Source of the DNA: Bacteroidia bacterium
GTDB lineage: Bacteria > Bacteroidota > Bacteroidia > Palsa-965
NCBI GenBank assembly: GCA_023151315.1
Contig: JAKLJE010000020.1
Coordinates: 1-64,000 of the forward strand
Direction: 5' to 3'
DNA length: 64,000 nucleotides
The translations under genes and the position numbers were made by a program. The notes under the pieces were generated by a model. It ran no database searches, was not told the origin of the DNA, and saw nothing but the letters and a program-made list of their open reading frames with translations. This document shows, one piece after another, positions 17,140 to 26,026 of the stretch (position 1 is its first letter; each line of letters starts with the position of its first letter).

Positions 17140-19992
17140 ATGACGAAGACAAAAGAATTACCTGCTATTGCAGAAAGTGAAAATGAATCGCTCGAAGTTT
17201 CCGGGGCACGCGTACACAATCTGAAAAATGTAAGTGTCAGCATGCCGCGCAATCAACTCGTAGTGATAACCGGGTTGAGCGGAAGCGGTAAATCCTCCCT
17301 GGCCTTTGATACCATTTATGCTGAAGGTCAAAGACGATACATTGAAACATTCACATCTTACGCACGTCAGTTTCTGGGCGATCTCGAACGTCCTGATGTA
17401 GATAAGATCACAGGTCTCAGTCCGGTTATTTCCATCGAGCAGAAAACCGTGAACAAGAATCCGCGTTCCACTGTAGGAACAATCACGGAAATTTATGACT
17501 TCCTGCGACTGCTCTACGCGCGCGCATCTGATGCTTACTCGTATGCAACCGGCGAGAAAATGATCCGTTACTCTGACGAGCAGATCATAGAACTCATCCT
17601 GACTTCATTCGCCGCGAAAAAGATTTATGTACTTGCTCCTGTTGTTAAAGGTCGCAAAGGTCATTACCGAGAATTATTCGAGCAGATTCGCAAGCAAGGT
17701 TTTCTGCGCGCACGTGTAGATGGGGAAATCGTAGAACTTACTTCACGTATTCAACTTGATCGTTACAAAGTACACGACATCGAAACTGTAATTGATCGTC
17801 TTGAAGTGAAAGAAGACGATCGTCAACGTATAGTGGATTCGATCCGACTTGCGCTGCGACACGGAAAAGGCACCATGATGATTGCTGTTCAAGGAAAAGA
17901 CGAAGTGCGACATTTCAGTCGCTTCCTCATGTGTCCTACAACAGGAATTGCATACGATGATCCGGCTCCGAATCTTTTTTCATTCAATTCTCCGTATGGA
18001 GCTTGTCCGCGTTGCAATGGATTAGGGCATATTCTTGAGATCGACATCAACAAGATCATTCCGAATAAATCCAGAAGTATCAAGTCCGGAGCAATTGTTC
18101 CAATAGGCGAATACAAACCAACGTGGATCTTCCGTCAGATGGAAGCCATTGCTTCGAAATTCGGCTTCAAACTTTCAGACGCAGTAAGTTCAATTCCGGA
18201 AGAAGCATTGAATGCAATTCTATACGGAACGGATGAAATGCTCAAAGTGAAGAACGATGCATTAGGCAGCGGCAGCAGCTATTCAATGTCCTTCGAAGGA
18301 ATCGTGAATTTCCTTTCACGTCAGGAGCAGGAAGGTTCTTCTTCCGTGCAGAAGTGGGCGCAGGAATACATGAACGAATCTGTATGTCCGAAATGCGAAG
18401 GCGCTCGTTTGAAAAAAGAAGCATTGTATTTCCGCATTGGCGATAAAAATATTGCGCAGCTTGCCGAAATGGGTTTGAGCGAGTTGCAGGTTTGGTTCGA
18501 TGATGCAGAGAAAACAATGTCGGACCGTCAGAAAGCAATTGCACATGAAATTCTGAAAGAAATACGCGCACGACTTGGATTCCTGTTGAATGTAGGATTG
18601 AACTATCTTTCCATTGATCGCAGTTCGCGTACACTTTCGGGCGGCGAAGCGCAACGAATCCGACTCGCCACACAAATCGGTTCGCAATTGGTAGGCGTGC
18701 TGTATATTCTTGATGAACCGAGTATCGGTTTGCATCAGCGCGATAATACACGATTGATTACAGCGTTGAAAAATCTTCGTGATATCGGTAATTCCGTTCT
18801 CGTTGTGGAACACGACAAGGACATGATCATGAATGCCGATTACGTTCTGGATATCGGTCCGAAAGCGGGTGTTCACGGCGGACACGTAGTTGCGCAAGGA
18901 ACTCCTGAAGAACTCGTGAAGTTCGACACACTGACTGCCGATTATATTACGGGAAAGAAATCCATTGCTATTCCTGCTCAGCGTCGCAAAGGCAACGGAA
19001 AGAAGATTGTGCTCGACGGTTGTTCAGGTCATAATCTTCAGAACGTAACGGTTGAATTTCCATTGGGGAAATTCATTGCAGTAACGGGCGTTAGCGGAAG
19101 CGGTAAATCTTCGTTGATTAACGAAACGCTCTACCCTATTCTCAGCAAGCATTTCTACCGCAGCGAAAAACGTCCGTTATCGTACAAGAAGATACACGGT
19201 CTCGAGAATATCGACAAAGTGATTGACATTGATCAATCACCAATCGGAAGAACACCGAGATCGAATCCCGCTACGTATACCAATGTATTTTCGGATATAC
19301 GTCAACTCTTTGCCGAATTACCTGAAGCGAAAATCCGCGGTTACAAACCGGGAAGATTCTCTTTCAATGTGAAAGGCGGAAGATGTGAAACGTGTCAGGG
19401 TGCAGGATTGCGTACGATTGAAATGAACTTCCTGCCGGATGTTTACGTTCATTGTGAAACGTGCAACGGCAAACGTTACAATCGTGAAACACTCGAAGTT
19501 CGATTCAAAGGAAAGAGCATCAGTGATGTTTTGAATCTGACAATCGAACAGGCTACGGAATTCTTCGAAGCACAACCTTCCATTCTTCAACGTGTAAAAG
19601 CGATGAACGATGTGGGACTTGGTTATATCACACTCGGACAACAAAGCACAACATTATCAGGTGGCGAAGCACAACGTGTGAAACTCGCAACGGAGCTTGC
19701 ACGAAAGCAAACGGGTAATACGTTGTATATTCTTGATGAACCTACAACAGGATTACACTTTGAAGACATTCGCATTTTGCTTGAAGTACTTCAGAAACTG
19801 GTTGATCAGGGCAATACCGTAATTGTGATTGAGCACAACATGGACATCATCAAAGTTGCTGATCACGTTATTGACTTAGGACCGGAAGGCGGTTCGGGCG
19901 GCGGACAGATTTTGTTTGAAGGAACTCCGGAGCAGATGCTGAAAGCGAAGAACAGTCACACTGCAAAATATCTGGCAGAAGAAATGCGTTAG
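17140..19992 (+). CDS. uvrA: Excinuclease ABC subunit A
   Basis: The 950-residue protein has both ATPase halves: Walker A motifs GLSGSGKSSLAFDT near residue 40 and GVSGSGKSSLI near 632, and two ABC signatures (LSGGEAQRIRLA and LSGGEAQRVKLA). Zinc sites are seen as CPRCNGLG with CPKCEGARL, and CETCQGAGL with CETCNGKRY. It is the damage-sensing ATPase of nucleotide excision repair and loads UvrB. Length is normal. The ATG at 17140 is preceded by a GTG three bases earlier; the ATG is preferred. Confidence 0.97.
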   Translation: MTKTKELPAIAESENESLEVSGARVHNLKNVSVSMPRNQLVVITGLSGSGKSSLAFDTIYAEGQRRYIETFTSYARQFLGDLERPDVDKITGLSPVISIEQKTVNKNPRSTVGTITEIYDFLRLLYARASDAYSYATGEKMIRYSDEQIIELILTSFAAKKIYVLAPVVKGRKGHYRELFEQIRKQGFLRARVDGEIVELTSRIQLDRYKVHDIETVIDRLEVKEDDRQRIVDSIRLALRHGKGTMMIAVQGKDEVRHFSRFLMCPTTGIAYDDPAPNLFSFNSPYGACPRCNGLGHILEIDINKIIPNKSRSIKSGAIVPIGEYKPTWIFRQMEAIASKFGFKLSDAVSSIPEEALNAILYGTDEMLKVKNDALGSGSSYSMSFEGIVNFLSRQEQEGSSSVQKWAQEYMNESVCPKCEGARLKKEALYFRIGDKNIAQLAEMGLSELQVWFDDAEKTMSDRQKAIAHEILKEIRARLGFLLNVGLNYLSIDRSSRTLSGGEAQRIRLATQIGSQLVGVLYILDEPSIGLHQRDNTRLITALKNLRDIGNSVLVVEHDKDMIMNADYVLDIGPKAGVHGGHVVAQGTPEELVKFDTLTADYITGKKSIAIPAQRRKGNGKKIVLDGCSGHNLQNVTVEFPLGKFIAVTGVSGSGKSSLINETLYPILSKHFYRSEKRPLSYKKIHGLENIDKVIDIDQSPIGRTPRSNPATYTNVFSDIRQLFAELPEAKIRGYKPGRFSFNVKGGRCETCQGAGLRTIEMNFLPDVYVHCETCNGKRYNRETLEVRFKGKSISDVLNLTIEQATEFFEAQPSILQRVKAMNDVGLGYITLGQQSTTLSGGEAQRVKLATELARKQTGNTLYILDEPTTGLHFEDIRILLEVLQKLVDQGNTVIVIEHNMDIIKVADHVIDLGPEGGSGGGQILFEGTPEQMLKAKNSHTAKYLAEEMR

Positions 19993-20120
19993 AACGGCGT
20001 ATCCACGTTTTAAATCAGCAATTATCTTTCAAAAATCTTAATTTAGACCGTTCCGCAACTGTGGCAGGGCATTTGCTGCAGTATGACGGAGTGGTTTAAT
20101 TAAATATAGAATTCAATTTT

Positions 20121-20834
20121 ATGACAGAGAATCAGGAAGACAAAATACGCCGCGCTTTTGCAGAGAAAGACTGGAACGAGATCAAAGCGGGCAACTCGTG
20201 GCAGATTTTCAAAATCATGTCGGAGTTTGTAGAAGGATTTGAAAAGATGACGAAGATCGGACCTTGTGTTTCCATCTTCGGCTCTGCACGAACAAAACCT
20301 GAAAACAAATACTATCAGCTTGCAGAAGAAATTGCAACACGTCTCACGCAGGAAGGATATGGTGTTATTACGGGCGGTGGACCCGGAATTATGGAAGCAG
20401 CGAACAAAGGTGCAAAAGTCGGTAAAGGAAAATCCGTTGGACTGAATATCCGTTTGCCTTTTGAGCAAAGTTCCAATCCATTCGTGGATCTCGATAAGAA
20501 TCTTGTGTTCGATTATTTCTTCGTTCGCAAAACCATATTTCTGAAATACAGTCAGGGATTCATTGCAATGCCCGGAGGATTCGGCACGTTAGATGAATTA
20601 TTCGAAGCGCTGACATTGGTGCAAACATCCAAAATTGCACACTTCCCGGTAATTCTTGTTGGTAGCGATTATTGGGGCGGCCTTGTAGACTGGATACGTA
20701 AAACGATGCTTGAAAAAGAGCGTAATGTCAGCCCTGAAGATCTCAGCTTATTCCATGTTGTTGATACAGCCGATGAAGCGGTTAAGATTATCAACGACTT
20801 CTATTCACACTATTTATTGAAACCGAACTTCTGA
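20121..20834 (+). CDS. LOG-family protein (TIGR00730), putative nucleotide phosphoribohydrolase
   Basis: The 237-residue Rossmann-fold protein has the LOG signature PGGFGTLDELFE near residue 153 and GGGPGIMEAANKGA near 90. LOG enzymes cleave cytokinin-type or ordinary nucleoside monophosphates to the base and ribose 5-phosphate; in bacteria such as PpnN they act in nucleotide salvage and stress. An N-terminal helical segment of about 40 residues precedes the domain. It stands alone, 128 bases after uvrA, and a strong hairpin follows at 20888-20926. Confidence 0.87.
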   Translation: MTENQEDKIRRAFAEKDWNEIKAGNSWQIFKIMSEFVEGFEKMTKIGPCVSIFGSARTKPENKYYQLAEEIATRLTQEGYGVITGGGPGIMEAANKGAKVGKGKSVGLNIRLPFEQSSNPFVDLDKNLVFDYFFVRKTIFLKYSQGFIAMPGGFGTLDELFEALTLVQTSKIAHFPVILVGSDYWGGLVDWIRKTMLEKERNVSPEDLSLFHVVDTADEAVKIINDFYSHYLLKPNF

Positions 20835-20887
20835 TCGACTAACATCCGTTTGTTAATAACGACAGATCGATTTCAACACCCACTTTC

Positions 20888-20926
20888 AACCGCTGAAACC
20901 CTTACCAATAAAGAGTTTCAGCGGTT
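20888..20926 (+). terminator. Strong hairpin terminator after the LOG gene
   Basis: AACCGCTGAAAC (20888-20899) and GTTTCAGCGGTT (20915-20926) are a perfect 12-bp inverted repeat with a 15-base loop, followed by TTC. It is placed to end the LOG transcript before the envelope genes. Confidence 0.75.
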
Positions 20927-21000
20927 TTCACTTAACCCTATTCACAATTTCGTGTTTGTAATTATGAACACCATAGACTAAGGCCTGCCTGCAGCAATTC

Positions 21001-21008
21001 TAGTTTTG
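21001..21008 (+). promoter_or_regulatory. Bacteroidota -7 box for the envelope cluster
   Basis: TAGTTTTG matches TAnnTTTG exactly. Transcription from it should start near 21012, within the 5' arm of the hairpin at 21011-21035, upstream of the ATG at 21046. Confidence 0.5.
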
Positions 21009-21010
21009 TT

Positions 21011-21035
21011 TTTCAAGTGCATTTTGTACTTGAAA
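21011..21035 (+). promoter_or_regulatory. 5'-terminal mRNA hairpin upstream of an outer-membrane protein gene
   Basis: TTTCAAGTGC (21011-21020) pairs with GTACTTGAAA (21026-21035) as a 10-bp stem with one G-T pair and an ATTTT loop. It ends 10 bases before the ATG at 21046. A hairpin at the extreme 5' end of an abundant envelope mRNA usually guards against decay, as for ompA in other bacteria. That role is inferred from position only. Confidence 0.5.
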
Positions 21036-21045
21036 GACATAACCC

Positions 21046-22230
21046 ATGACTATCAAATCCTTGTTCGCATTACTTCTACTCGGCGGCTTCGCAACGCAAT
21101 TGCGAAGTCAAAGTGACGAACGCAAGGAACTCCCATTGATTGGAATCGGTGCAGGACTCACCAGCTTCAGAGGAGATGTTGGTGCTTCTAATACTAAAAC
21201 AGGCGGTACTTTCCGTACAGGATTCCGTTTCGGAATTGAACAGCGTTTTCTGAGCACTCTTGGTGCTGAGTTGTACGGAGTTTACGGAACAATGACTGTA
21301 AACGAGCGCTCCTCTTTATTCAACAGAAACTTCACAACTAAATTCCTTAGTGTTGGCGGAGGTTTGATGTTGAATCTGGATAATGATTTCATTCTTTCCA
21401 GAAGAGCAACCCTTGCTCCTTACTTAGGAGTTGGTGTAATGTGGATGAGCTTCGATCCGTATGGAGATTTGTACGACTCCAAAGACTCACTTTATCATTA
21501 CTGGAGCGACGGATCAATTCGTGATCTTCCTGAAAATTCACCCAATGCGTTAAGTGCTCAGTATCTGCAACGCGATTATACTTACGAAACTCGCCTGACT
21601 GACAGCACGAATTATAAAAGAAGTACAATGGGAATTCCGTTGTCAGTCGGAACTAAGTTCAAGTTCAGCAGACATATGGGAGCGGATTTCCGTGCTACTT
21701 ATAATATCACGTTCACAGATAACATTGACAATGTTCGCTTCGATCGAAACGACAGCTGGATGTTCCTGAATCTTTCCATCTACTATCAATTCAACAAAGC
21801 TGAAGAACGAGAGAAAGGATCTTCAGGAAAAGATATCCTGAACGAGGACACCGACAAAGATGGTGTGAGTGATGCGAACGATAAATGTCCGGATACTCCA
21901 GCTGGTGTTAAAGTAGATAACGGAGGTTGTCCTCCGGATAAAGATGAAGACGGTGTTCCGGATTACAGAGATAAAGAACCGAACACTCCAAAGAACACTC
22001 CAGTAAACAAAGACGGCGTTACTACTAAGCTCACGCAGGTCGACAGTCTCGGAAATCCGGTTCCGGATCAGAACTGTATTCCTGAAAAGTTCAGAGCTGC
22101 CGATAAGAATACGGATTGCAAAATCACTGCCGATGAAATCGACTCAGTAATCGATGATTTCTTCGATGGTGAAGGCGACTGGACCGCTGATAAGATCAGC
22201 GAATTGATTGATTATTTCTTTGAACAATAG
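21046..22230 (+). CDS. Outer-membrane beta-barrel protein with TSP3 repeats and EF-hand-like tail
   Basis: After a signal peptide (residues 1-21, ending LRSQS) come about 240 residues of alternating beta strands rich in aromatic and Gly residues, with the GxGxxSFRGDVG opening typical of Bacteroidota barrels. Thrombospondin type 3 calcium repeats follow near 265-310 (NEDTDKDGVSDANDKCPDTP, then DKDEDGVPDYRDKEP). The last 45 residues contain AADKNTDCKITADEID, an EF-hand or dockerin-like loop. The gene is homologous in its barrel to the one at 23705 (shared YHYWSDGSIR and LQRDYTYET). It probably acts at the cell surface, but the substrate is unknown. Confidence 0.8.
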   Translation: MTIKSLFALLLLGGFATQLRSQSDERKELPLIGIGAGLTSFRGDVGASNTKTGGTFRTGFRFGIEQRFLSTLGAELYGVYGTMTVNERSSLFNRNFTTKFLSVGGGLMLNLDNDFILSRRATLAPYLGVGVMWMSFDPYGDLYDSKDSLYHYWSDGSIRDLPENSPNALSAQYLQRDYTYETRLTDSTNYKRSTMGIPLSVGTKFKFSRHMGADFRATYNITFTDNIDNVRFDRNDSWMFLNLSIYYQFNKAEEREKGSSGKDILNEDTDKDGVSDANDKCPDTPAGVKVDNGGCPPDKDEDGVPDYRDKEPNTPKNTPVNKDGVTTKLTQVDSLGNPVPDQNCIPEKFRAADKNTDCKITADEIDSVIDDFFDGEGDWTADKISELIDYFFEQ

Positions 22231-22242
22231 ATCGGATACATT

Positions 22243-23655
22243 ATGGTTAGAGCACTTATCATTGCACTGAACTTCTTCTTCGCCTGGATTTTTTCCGTGA
22301 TGAGCGGAACTCCATCTGCAACGGTGTCGGCACCTTCTCAGGTGAATAAAGGTGAAGCGTTTACTGTTAACGTTAAGATCAATCCGAATGGAGAAGAAAA
22401 ATTCGTTCGTTATGCTATGACCATTCCGCAAGGATGGACAGCTGAAAACGTAAACAGTTCGGGAGCTACTTTCAAAGTGGAAGAAAATGTAGTGAAGTTC
22501 ATCTGGTCCGAAATCGGGAAAAAAGAAGAAGTCAACATCTCTTTTAAACTCACTCCTCCTGCCAATGCAGAAGGAACATTTGAATTTCCGAGCAAAGTAT
22601 CTCACAGCGTTGACAATCTCCCGAGCCATATTGCTTTGGATCCATTGAAAGTTCAGGTTGGTAACGCGAATTCCAACACGGGGAATTATGTTCCTGAAAC
22701 AACAGACAGCACCGCAAATCCTGCAGCCGGAGTTACCGCAAGTCGTACTGTACCGAATGAACCTGTAATGGGTGAATTCTTCGTTGACGTTGTCATCAAC
22801 AAAGGCGATCTCGGCAGTTATATCAAATTGCAGGATACATTGCCGGAAGGATTTCTTGCAAAACCGGTTTCCATTGACGGCGGAGATTGGTCATTCGAAA
22901 AAGGAATTGTGAAAGTTCAATGGTACAGCCCGAATAAAGCCACGTCAACGTTGAACGTACGTTACAAAGTAATCACTTCACCTGATGCAAGCGGCAAATC
23001 ACAAATTACAGGCCACGTATCTTATGTGGAGAATATGGGCAACAAAATAATTGCATTGGCTCCTTCTGATATTGAATTAAAATCAAATCCGGCACTCGCC
23101 ACAAATAACGATAACGGCAACAACAAAACTCCGGACAACAATTCAGGAAACACAAATTCGAACAACAACACTTCTGATCCGGTGAACAATGCCGTTAATT
23201 CCACTGCAAACAATTCGGACAACACGCAGAACACCAACACCAATCAGAACAATGTTGCTGCCAATAACCAGAACTCATCCGGAAATTCAACTGATAACAG
23301 TTCTTCAAGCAATGACACGCGCCAAGCTGATAATAACGGAACTGCAACACAATCAGCACAAAGCGGAACCGCTCCCGGAGTCTCCTACGCTGTTCAGATC
23401 GCAGCAATGCAACGTCGCGTGGAAACAAGTTACTATCAGTCAACTTACGGTCTCTCTTCAGTGAATGCAGAACAGGTTGACGGTCTTAACAAGTATACTA
23501 CCGGTAAGCACACAACTTATCAGGATGCACGCGATAACCGTGAAGCAGTACGCTCTAAAGGTGTTCAAGGTCCGTTTGTGGTTGCATACAGCAATGGAAA
23601 ACGCATTACCGTTCAGGAAGCGTTAATGATAACAAGCCAGAAGTGGATCCGATAA
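22243..23655 (+). CDS. Secreted protein with adhesion-type beta domains, Asn-rich linker and SPOR-like C-terminus
   Basis: A hydrophobic N-terminal segment (about 1-20) precedes two immunoglobulin-like or DUF11-like domains (about 25-145 and 165-285: PSQVNKGEAFTVNVKI, TIPQGWTAENV). A linker of about 100 residues (285-385) consists largely of Asn, Ser, Thr and Asp. The C-terminal 85 residues (VSYAVQIAAMQRRVE to FVVAYSNGKRI) have a SPOR-type pattern, a fold that binds denuded glycan strands in other proteins. It lies 12 bases after the barrel gene and is probably co-expressed. Function otherwise unknown. Confidence 0.7.
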   Translation: MVRALIIALNFFFAWIFSVMSGTPSATVSAPSQVNKGEAFTVNVKINPNGEEKFVRYAMTIPQGWTAENVNSSGATFKVEENVVKFIWSEIGKKEEVNISFKLTPPANAEGTFEFPSKVSHSVDNLPSHIALDPLKVQVGNANSNTGNYVPETTDSTANPAAGVTASRTVPNEPVMGEFFVDVVINKGDLGSYIKLQDTLPEGFLAKPVSIDGGDWSFEKGIVKVQWYSPNKATSTLNVRYKVITSPDASGKSQITGHVSYVENMGNKIIALAPSDIELKSNPALATNNDNGNNKTPDNNSGNTNSNNNTSDPVNNAVNSTANNSDNTQNTNTNQNNVAANNQNSSGNSTDNSSSSNDTRQADNNGTATQSAQSGTAPGVSYAVQIAAMQRRVETSYYQSTYGLSSVNAEQVDGLNKYTTGKHTTYQDARDNREAVRSKGVQGPFVVAYSNGKRITVQEALMITSQKWIR

Positions 23656-23691
23656 GGTCTGCTTTCCATTGGTCTTTGCGTGCGAATTCAT

Positions 23692-23699
23692 TAGATTTG
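23692..23699 (+). promoter_or_regulatory. Bacteroidota -7 box for the SPOR/TSP3 barrel gene
   Basis: TAGATTTG matches TAnnTTTG exactly. It ends 6 bases from the ATG at 23705, implying a leaderless message. TTTG at 23675-23678 is a possible -33 element, though the spacing is short. Confidence 0.5.
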
Positions 23700-23704
23700 T
23701 GAAT

Positions 23705-25954
23705 ATGCTGAGCATTTGCCGTTTATTACTGATTCTGTTACTGTTGCCTGCAGGACTCTTTGCTCAGGGGACAGCTGTAACACCTTCGGTTGTAACGGAA
23801 AATTCCACAGATGATTCAGAACCGTTTGTTTTCAAACCTACAATCGGTTTGGGTACAGGTATGTTCTCATTCTATGGTGATCTGTACCGCAAGAATCTCG
23901 CAAGCTTCCAGACTGCACGAATCGGATACGATCTTTCCATTCATCAAACTCTTACACCGTATCTGAATATCGGTTTTTACACGATGTTCGGTAAGCTTGG
24001 TGCAAATGAACGTTTGATCTACCGCAACGTGAACTTCGAATCCCAGATTCGGGTTGGCGGAATTCACTTCGAATACAACTTCGGCAACTTCTATCACCAG
24101 CCAAGGAATATCATGCCGTGGATTACAGTCGGATTTGAATCATTCGAATTCCTTTCGAAGACCGACCTGTTTGATGCCAATGGCAATCGTTATCATTATT
24201 GGTCAGATGGCTCCATTCGCAACATTGCAGAAAACGATCCATTTGCATGGCAGGCGTCCTTCCTCCAGCGCGATTACACTTACGAAACAGATGTGCGGAA
24301 TCAGAATCCTGATGATTTCGGTGAGTATCCTGAACGTTCATGGGCGGTTCCTGTAGGTGCCGGTTTCTCAATGAAACTTACTGACAGATGGGATGCCAAC
24401 CTTGGAACAACATTCCATTTCTCTTTCACGGATTATGTTGATGGTGTAACCGCTGAAAGTTCAGGAGATCGTCAGGGTAATGCACGCAACGACCACTTTG
24501 TATTCACGAGTCTGACTTTGCGTTATAATCTTAACGGTAAGCAGGAAGAAGAAATCGATTCATTGCCGCTCAATGACAGTCTTTATCTGGCGTTCAATGA
24601 TGAAGATTACGATGGTGACGGAGTTTTTGATCTTGATGATTCCTGCGCCCTGACACCGAAAGGCGTTGCTGTTGATATGCATGGTTGTCCTTTGGACAAT
24701 GACGTGGATTTAACTTCCGATTATCGCGATCTTGAACCTGAATCACCTGCAGGAATGATCACAGATGAAAATGGAATTTCATTGACAGATTCAATTATTC
24801 TCCGCAGATGGTTGTTATACAACGATTCAACCGGAGAGTATCACGCAGTAAACGAAAAAGTAAAAACAGGACAGAATCTCGCAGGAAGCGGCGGAGCGGA
24901 TCGCAAGGTGTACATGGTTTCTTTGGGTACTTACAAGAACACCATCAGCAACGATCAAATGCTCAAATTCCTCAGCGTTCCTGATATTGCAACACACAGT
25001 CTGCCGGATTCTTCCACCGGATACACTGCAGGGAAATTCTATGATCTGGTTGAAGCCGAGAAGCGCCGCAAAGCTTTGGAAGCACAAGGCTTCACAGCTC
25101 CTAAATTGGTTTACAAAGCTCCTGATGGAAGATTGATTGAAGTAACAGGACTTACTTCTACTGCAGGGAACTCCGGCAATAGCGGAAATGCAGGAAACAA
25201 TGGCAACTCCGGTAACAGCGGCAATTCAGGGAATAGTGGTAATTCTGGTAACAACGGTAATTCTGGCAATAGCGGCAATTCGGGTAATAGCGGTAACGCA
25301 GGAAACAGTGGAAACTCGGGCAACAGCGGTAATTCCAATAACAATCCGAATAATAACGTAGATCCGATGCCGAATGATACGGGAATTGTATTCCGTGTTC
25401 AAGTTGGTGCATTCAGTAAGCCAATTTCAAAGCAAGCGTTCTCTGATGTGCCGAATCTTCTCGTATTCAAAACGGACGACGGACTTTACAAATACGTTTC
25501 GGGCTCATACACTTCATTCCAGCAAGCTGCAGATGCAAAAGCTCAGTTGCTTGTAAAAGGATACAGTGGAGCGTTTATCGTAGCCTACAAGCAAGGAAAG
25601 CGTGTTCCGCTTGAGAAAGCAGGTGCTATTTACATGAAACAGGAACCTCAAACTGTTGATACTGCACAATCGGCAGTAAATAAATCTATGGTTGAGTTTC
25701 AGGTTCAGTTGGGCGTATTCAAAAATGAACCTCCAAGTGATGTAAAAGCGAAACTGGACAAGGTTGCCGGACTTAAGAAAACCGTTACTCCTGCAGGATT
25801 AACCCGTTACACGGTAGGTAGCACTTCCGATTTCAAGGCAATTTCAGCTACACGCGACAAAATGAAAGCAGAAGGTTTCCCTGATTGCTTCATTATCGCC
25901 TTCTTCAAAGGAGAGCAGATCAGTGTGAACGAAGCCATAGAATTGTCGAAATAG
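23705..25954 (+). CDS. Outer-membrane barrel protein with TSP3 unit, Gly-Asn-Ser linker and SPOR-like domains
   Basis: The ATG at 23705 gives a signal peptide (MLSICRLLLILLLLPAGLFAQ). Residues about 40-290 resemble the barrel of the gene at 21046. One TSP3-like unit follows (DEDYDGDGVFDLDDSCAL), then a SPOR-like segment near 400-485, a low-complexity linker of about 57 residues built from GNSGNSGN units, and two further SPOR-like segments (IVFRVQVGAFSKPIS and VEFQVQLGVFKNEPP). SPOR domains usually bind septal peptidoglycan. An outer-membrane barrel joined to several SPOR units could tether the outer membrane to the wall. This role is inference. Confidence 0.72.
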   Translation: MLSICRLLLILLLLPAGLFAQGTAVTPSVVTENSTDDSEPFVFKPTIGLGTGMFSFYGDLYRKNLASFQTARIGYDLSIHQTLTPYLNIGFYTMFGKLGANERLIYRNVNFESQIRVGGIHFEYNFGNFYHQPRNIMPWITVGFESFEFLSKTDLFDANGNRYHYWSDGSIRNIAENDPFAWQASFLQRDYTYETDVRNQNPDDFGEYPERSWAVPVGAGFSMKLTDRWDANLGTTFHFSFTDYVDGVTAESSGDRQGNARNDHFVFTSLTLRYNLNGKQEEEIDSLPLNDSLYLAFNDEDYDGDGVFDLDDSCALTPKGVAVDMHGCPLDNDVDLTSDYRDLEPESPAGMITDENGISLTDSIILRRWLLYNDSTGEYHAVNEKVKTGQNLAGSGGADRKVYMVSLGTYKNTISNDQMLKFLSVPDIATHSLPDSSTGYTAGKFYDLVEAEKRRKALEAQGFTAPKLVYKAPDGRLIEVTGLTSTAGNSGNSGNAGNNGNSGNSGNSGNSGNSGNNGNSGNSGNSGNSGNAGNSGNSGNSGNSNNNPNNNVDPMPNDTGIVFRVQVGAFSKPISKQAFSDVPNLLVFKTDDGLYKYVSGSYTSFQQAADAKAQLLVKGYSGAFIVAYKQGKRVPLEKAGAIYMKQEPQTVDTAQSAVNKSMVEFQVQLGVFKNEPPSDVKAKLDKVAGLKKTVTPAGLTRYTVGSTSDFKAISATRDKMKAEGFPDCFIIAFFKGEQISVNEAIELSK
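25166..25336 (+). repeat. Gly-Asn-Ser coding repeat
   Basis: About 57 codons encode repeated GNSGNSGN-type triplets with a few Ala or Asn changes. The 9-base unit is degenerate at wobble positions, so the tract is a protein-level linker repeat rather than an exact DNA repeat. Confidence 0.85.
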
Positions 25955-25990
25955 TACTGCTCTTCCTGCGGTTTGTACACTATTTGGCAT

Positions 25991-25998
25991 TAATTTTG
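25991..25998 (+). promoter_or_regulatory. Promoter for the TIDEAGSQ-repeat gene
   Basis: TAATTTTG matches TAnnTTTG exactly and ends 29 bases before the ATG at 26027. TTTG at 25972-25975 lies 15 bases upstream and is a fair -33 candidate, making this one of the more complete promoters in the window. Confidence 0.55.
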
Positions 25999-26026
25999 GT
26001 TCAGAATCAGTACAAACCTTTCTGGC

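Noticed and set aside
25166-25336. CRISPR-like periodic repeat
   Set aside because: The period is 9 bases and coding (Gly-Asn-Ser), with no spacers or cas genes.
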